From NCBI GenBank assembly GCA_934270705.1, contig CAKQQG010000010.1, positions 1 to 40,269 of the forward strand: 40,269 nucleotides of DNA. The letters run 5' to 3'. This DNA comes from an uncultured Oxalobacter sp. Its GTDB lineage: Bacteria; Pseudomonadota; Gammaproteobacteria; Burkholderiales; Burkholderiaceae_D. This document shows, piece after piece, positions 37,279 to 40,269 of the stretch (position 1 is its first letter; each line of letters opens with the position of its first letter). A model generated the notes under the pieces. It did not search any database. It had not been told where the DNA came from and was given only the letters and a program-made list of their open reading frames with translations. Position numbers and translations under genes: made by a program.

Positions 37279-38688
37279 ATGAACAAAGAAATAGAACGTG
37301 CTGTAAGAAAAATTTCTACTTTTCGTAATAATGAAAAATCTATAACGCAATCAGAAAAAGAAAATCTTATTTCAAAAGTTAAAAAGGCCGTCGAGGATTT
37401 AAGTTTCAATTTCGGCGATGCGACCACAATCGTTCTTAGACAGGGTAATAAAAAAAGACTGGTTAAGCAATATGCTAATTTGTATTCGATTGAAAATATT
37501 GCATGTCAGTGTATTAAGCAGATCTTGGATAAGATGTTTAAAATAAAATATGCTAACCGAGGTAAAATAATTAAAAAGTTTTTTGGAATTATAGGGGCAA
37601 CAATACAAATGTCTGATTTTACAATTGTAAAATTTGACTTTAAAAACTATTTTAATTCGGTCTCATCTGTTTATGTTTATGAGAAATTTGTGAAAGAGCG
37701 GCTTGAAAATAGATGGCAAATTGACTTAATAAAGTTATTTGTAGAATCAACAAAATATGCGTATGCTGGTCTTCGCACGTCAAATGCAATAGCTGAAATT
37801 ATTGCGAAAAATTTCGATAATTTGCTTTGCCAGATGTTTTCTTCAAGTGGTCTTATCTATTATGAAAGATATATTGACGATGGGATTTTTGTGTTAAATA
37901 GGCATGTTGAAAAAGATAAAATAAATGAATTATTGAATAAGGCATTGGTTAATGTATTTCATGATGAATTAGTAAGATGCAAAATAAAGTGCAAAACTAG
38001 TTTTAATAATGAAAAATTTAAATATATTACACGCCGTAGTCTTGTGAATAAAAATTTATCTATTGATTTTTTAGGGTATGAATTCTTTCTTTCTTTGAGT
38101 AATGCAAAAAAAGCAAGAGTTGATATTAAATATGGGATTACTGAGGAAAAACAAAAAAAATATAATGATAGACTTGATAATATTATTTCATATTATAAGG
38201 ATAAAAATTCGGATGATTTCGATAATGTAGAATTGTTGAGGCATAGAGTTGCAGCGTTTGCCTCACGTGAAGTCTATCTTGTAAAACATTTTAAATCTTA
38301 TGTTTGGCGTGTCAAAGGATTTATAGCGAATTATGGTGAGCTTAGATATTTGTTAAATTCAAATCCTTCTGACAAGAAAACTTTAAATCTTCTTGACAGG
38401 AAAACGGAAAATTATTTGAAAAACATGATTGATGATGCTTTTAAAAGGGCGAACTTGGATGATAAATTATACTTTTTACGTAATAATTCCAAGAAAGCAT
38501 ATAATTTATATGAAAATATGAAAATCAATAGGACTATTTTGCTTGTAGAGAATATTGGATATGATTATAAATCGCTTGTGAAATTATGCAAAAAAATTGG
38601 AATTGATAATATTGATTCTAAAGGGACAAGAAGAAGCTATGATAATTTGGTTAGGGATTACTTAATTAAGATTAAAGTTGGATACTAA
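37279..38688 (+). CDS. Reverse transcriptase, candidate Drt3a (UG3-like) of a DRT type 3 defence system
   Basis: A 469-aa reverse transcriptase. Motif A is FDFKNYF with D120. Motif B-like AGLRTSNAIAEI is at 163-174. The catalytic YIDD is at 198-201 (D200, D201), followed by DFLGYEF at 263-269. The C-terminal 200 residues are Lys- and Asn-rich and helical, with no maturase, HNH or protease domain, so it is not a group II intron protein. A second, different RT gene follows on the same strand with a structured 163-nt spacer between. That pairing is the known architecture of DRT3 (two unknown-group RTs plus a ncRNA). The coding sequence is very AT-rich, unlike all genes to the left. No Shine-Dalgarno is visible before the ATG. 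RT identity is secure; the DRT3 class is inferred from architecture. Confidence 0.8.
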   Translation: MNKEIERAVRKISTFRNNEKSITQSEKENLISKVKKAVEDLSFNFGDATTIVLRQGNKKRLVKQYANLYSIENIACQCIKQILDKMFKIKYANRGKIIKKFFGIIGATIQMSDFTIVKFDFKNYFNSVSSVYVYEKFVKERLENRWQIDLIKLFVESTKYAYAGLRTSNAIAEIIAKNFDNLLCQMFSSSGLIYYERYIDDGIFVLNRHVEKDKINELLNKALVNVFHDELVRCKIKCKTSFNNEKFKYITRRSLVNKNLSIDFLGYEFFLSLSNAKKARVDIKYGITEEKQKKYNDRLDNIISYYKDKNSDDFDNVELLRHRVAAFASREVYLVKHFKSYVWRVKGFIANYGELRYLLNSNPSDKKTLNLLDRKTENYLKNMIDDAFKRANLDDKLYFLRNNSKKAYNLYENMKINRTILLVENIGYDYKSLVKLCKKIGIDNIDSKGTRRSYDNLVRDYLIKIKVGY

Positions 38689-38851
38689 ATAACGTAAAGG
38701 CAGGGTTTCCCCTGCCTTTACGGAACATAGCCGCAGCTTTGTTCAAAACACAATTATAATAAATTGTGCCGATGATGTGTGTGCGTAGAATTACGCACTT
38801 GCAATATAATTTATTGCATTTGAATGATATAACAAATAAAAGGAAAAGTCA
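38689..38851 (+). ncRNA. Structured spacer between the two RT genes, candidate DRT3 ncRNA
   Basis: Four consecutive perfect hairpins lie between the RT genes. They are a 13-bp stem at 38693-38705/38710-38722 (loop TTTC), a 7-bp stem at 38749-38755/38762-38768, a 7-bp stem at 38781-38787/38792-38798 (loop GAAT) and a 7-bp stem at 38800-38806/38812-38818. No T-run follows the first stem, so it is not a simple terminator. Alternating ACACA (38748-38752) and TGTGTGTG (38776-38783) tracts lie in the middle. Type 3 DRT systems use a structured ncRNA as an RT cofactor or template. Exact ends cannot be set from sequence. Confidence 0.65.
38693..38722 (+). repeat. 13-bp perfect hairpin directly after the first RT gene
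   Basis: CGTAAAGGCAGGG and CCCTGCCTTTACG pair without mismatch around TTTC, five bases after the stop codon. It is GC-rich in an AT-rich context, which suggests selection for a stable RNA structure. Confidence 0.85.
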
Positions 38852-40269
38852 ATGGGCTGGAATGGAATAGAACGTAATAGATTGGATTATATTTTAACAG
38901 ATTTGTTACCAGTTGAAATTTCTGAATTATTTTCTTTTTCTAAATTTTATGAATTTCTTTTGCAAAAAAAACAGCAAGAAAAATTAAAAACAATTATTCA
39001 GAAAATTAAGAAAAATAAAGTAGAAAATAATGAAATAATGTTTCAGAATGGTTGGAGTACAAAACCATTGAAATATAAAATTTTAAAAGGAACTAATTCG
39101 ATGAGGGAGATGAGTGTTATTCAGCCTCTTTCTGCGCTTAATTTATATTTATTTGTTGAATGCTATCAAGGGGATATACTGGATTTTTTTGAAAAGCATC
39201 ATGATTTTTCGATTCGTTATCATAAGAAAAATACTAATTTATATTATTTTTCAAGGTCTGGTAAAATTACACAATATTTTCAAAAACAATTTAATAGATT
39301 GGGGCGAGGTGCTATTCAGCAGGCTGGTAACTATTTTAAAATTGCTCCTTTCGAATCGATTAATTCATTCGAGGATTCTAGAATATGGAGAATGTGTAAT
39401 TTTAAGTTTAAATATTTTGCGAAATTGGATTATAAATCTTGCTTTGATAGCATATATACTCATGCCTTTACATGGATTATTGAGAGAAATGTTGTTGATG
39501 CAAAAAGTGCAAATAATTCACATTTATTCTTGACGATAGATAGAATACTGCAAAATATAAATGGCCGATCTTCGAATGGAATTGTTGTTGGTCCTGAGTT
39601 TTCAAGAATGATGGCCGAAATATTATTACAACACATCGATAGAGAAATATTGCTTTCCTTGACTAAGGAGAATATAACGAATGATGTCGACTATGTGGTC
39701 TATAGATATGTTGATGATATTTTTGTATTTGCTAATCAGCCGTATGTAATTGATAAAGTGTTGGAAAAATATAAGATAATAGGGGAAAAATATTTTTTAC
39801 GTTTGAATGAATTAAAATTGGCCAGAGATGTTACTCCGTATTTGAGAAAGGAATGGTTGGAGAAGACAAGGCAACTTTCTGATATGATCGGTGGTTTTTT
39901 TTATAAGGACAGCAAATTGGAGTTTGAAAAACTACCAGAAGATAAACGTTATTTGGTGAGAATGGAATTTATTTATATTGATAGATTAAAGGATGAGGTT
40001 GCTTTTCTTGTAAAAAAATATCCTGAGGATAAAAGAACTATAGTGTCATTTGTTTTGTCAACGTTGCTAAATAACATTAGTAAAAAGAGAAATGGTTATG
40101 TGCTTTTTGGAGAAAAGCGTTTAGGTAAAGCGTTGCTTTTGATTGATTTGGCTTTGTATATTTATGCATTTTATTCTTCGTTTGATCAGACAAGGAAGAT
40201 TATTTCTATTATTTCTTATATAAATAATGAGTTTGATTTTAAAAATAACAATATTGCCAGGGCCAGATT
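38852..40269 (+). CDS. Reverse transcriptase, candidate Drt3b (UG8-like), partial at window end
   Basis: 472 codons are visible and the gene runs off the window with no stop. Motif A is KLDYKSCFDSI with D193. Motif B is G243-IVVGPEFSRMMAEILL, with G247-P248, S251-R252 and A255-E256. The catalytic YVDD is at 286-289 (D288, D289) inside VYRYVDDIFVF, and IGGFFYKDSKLEFEKLP follows in the thumb region. It is clearly different in sequence from the first RT, so this is a heterologous pair, not a duplication. AAAAGGAAAAG gives a fair ribosome site before the ATG. Composition is as AT-rich as the first RT gene. In DRT3 the second RT acts with the first and the ncRNA. Confidence 0.8.
   Translation, partial: MGWNGIERNRLDYILTDLLPVEISELFSFSKFYEFLLQKKQQEKLKTIIQKIKKNKVENNEIMFQNGWSTKPLKYKILKGTNSMREMSVIQPLSALNLYLFVECYQGDILDFFEKHHDFSIRYHKKNTNLYYFSRSGKITQYFQKQFNRLGRGAIQQAGNYFKIAPFESINSFEDSRIWRMCNFKFKYFAKLDYKSCFDSIYTHAFTWIIERNVVDAKSANNSHLFLTIDRILQNINGRSSNGIVVGPEFSRMMAEILLQHIDREILLSLTKENITNDVDYVVYRYVDDIFVFANQPYVIDKVLEKYKIIGEKYFLRLNELKLARDVTPYLRKEWLEKTRQLSDMIGGFFYKDSKLEFEKLPEDKRYLVRMEFIYIDRLKDEVAFLVKKYPEDKRTIVSFVLSTLLNNISKKRNGYVLFGEKRLGKALLLIDLALYIYAFYSSFDQTRKIISIISYINNEFDFKNNNIARAR

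Noticed and set aside
39114..39533. Hydrophobic 139-codon frame inside the second RT gene
   Set aside because: It is in a different frame from the RT, which carries all RT motifs; AT-rich codons make it look membrane-like.
37279..40269. Retron or group II intron as the source of the RT genes
   Set aside because: Neither protein has a maturase or endonuclease domain, there are two different RTs rather than one, and no msr-msd or intron domain V structure is visible.

Overview
This 40.3-kb window reads as a piece of a Gram-negative, probably betaproteobacterial, chromosome. Tentatively it is Burkholderiales, perhaps near Oxalobacteraceae. The grounds are general: an outer-membrane NodT-type lipoprotein, AaeB-like FUSC pumps with DUF1656, LysR, MarR and AraC regulators, and moderately GC-rich coding sequence. 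No rRNA, tRNA, insertion sequence or CRISPR array is visible, and species cannot be read from the window.

Layout. (a) 1-8.9 kb: the start of a pyrimidine-dimer glycosylase gene, an MdaB-like quinone reductase, and two tandem MarR-FUSC units. The first unit is a complete tripartite efflux operon (marR, FUSC, DUF1656, HlyD-type adaptor, outer-membrane factor). The second is only marR plus FUSC. (b) 9.0-26.2 kb: a metallophosphoesterase, then a cluster of small-molecule and redox genes: two near-identical aldo/keto reductases, a carboxymuconolactone-decarboxylase protein, a cupin, an AraC regulator, a CoA-disulfide-reductase/rhodanese fusion, a LysR plus TDT-transporter pair, a sugar acetyltransferase, a DMT exporter, a secreted tandem-repeat protein, a secreted alpha/beta hydrolase and a cyclophilin-like protein. 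(c) 26.8-37.0 kb: DNA-processing genes (sbcC, sbcD, an SF1 helicase fused to a PD-(D/E)XK-like nuclease, and a short UvrA paralogue). (d) 37.0 kb to the end: a very AT-rich, evidently acquired module with two consecutive reverse-transcriptase genes separated by a 163-nt structured spacer. The second gene runs off the window.

Two points stand out. First, the AT-rich end matches the architecture of a type 3 defense-associated reverse-transcriptase system (DRT3): two different RTs, one with YIDD and one with YVDD, flanking a spacer that folds into four consecutive perfect hairpins and carries short alternating AC and TG tracts. Second, a 20-bp motif, TTCTTGCCTGATTCTCTCGG, recurs three times in the middle region. 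Each copy lies upstream of a minus-strand transcription unit (aldo/keto reductase 1 with CMD and cupin; aldo/keto reductase 2; cyclophilin-like with hydrolase). In each case it ends exactly 40 nt before a -10-like hexamer. This suggests a small regulon of the AraC protein encoded beside the first copy.

How the genes may work together: the MarR-FUSC units probably export aromatic or toxic organic acids. The AraC-linked units probably reduce or detoxify carbonyl or other reactive compounds, alongside the quinone reductase and CoA-disulfide reductase. The right-hand 13 kb holds recombination, repair and anti-phage functions and may be a defence-prone integration site.
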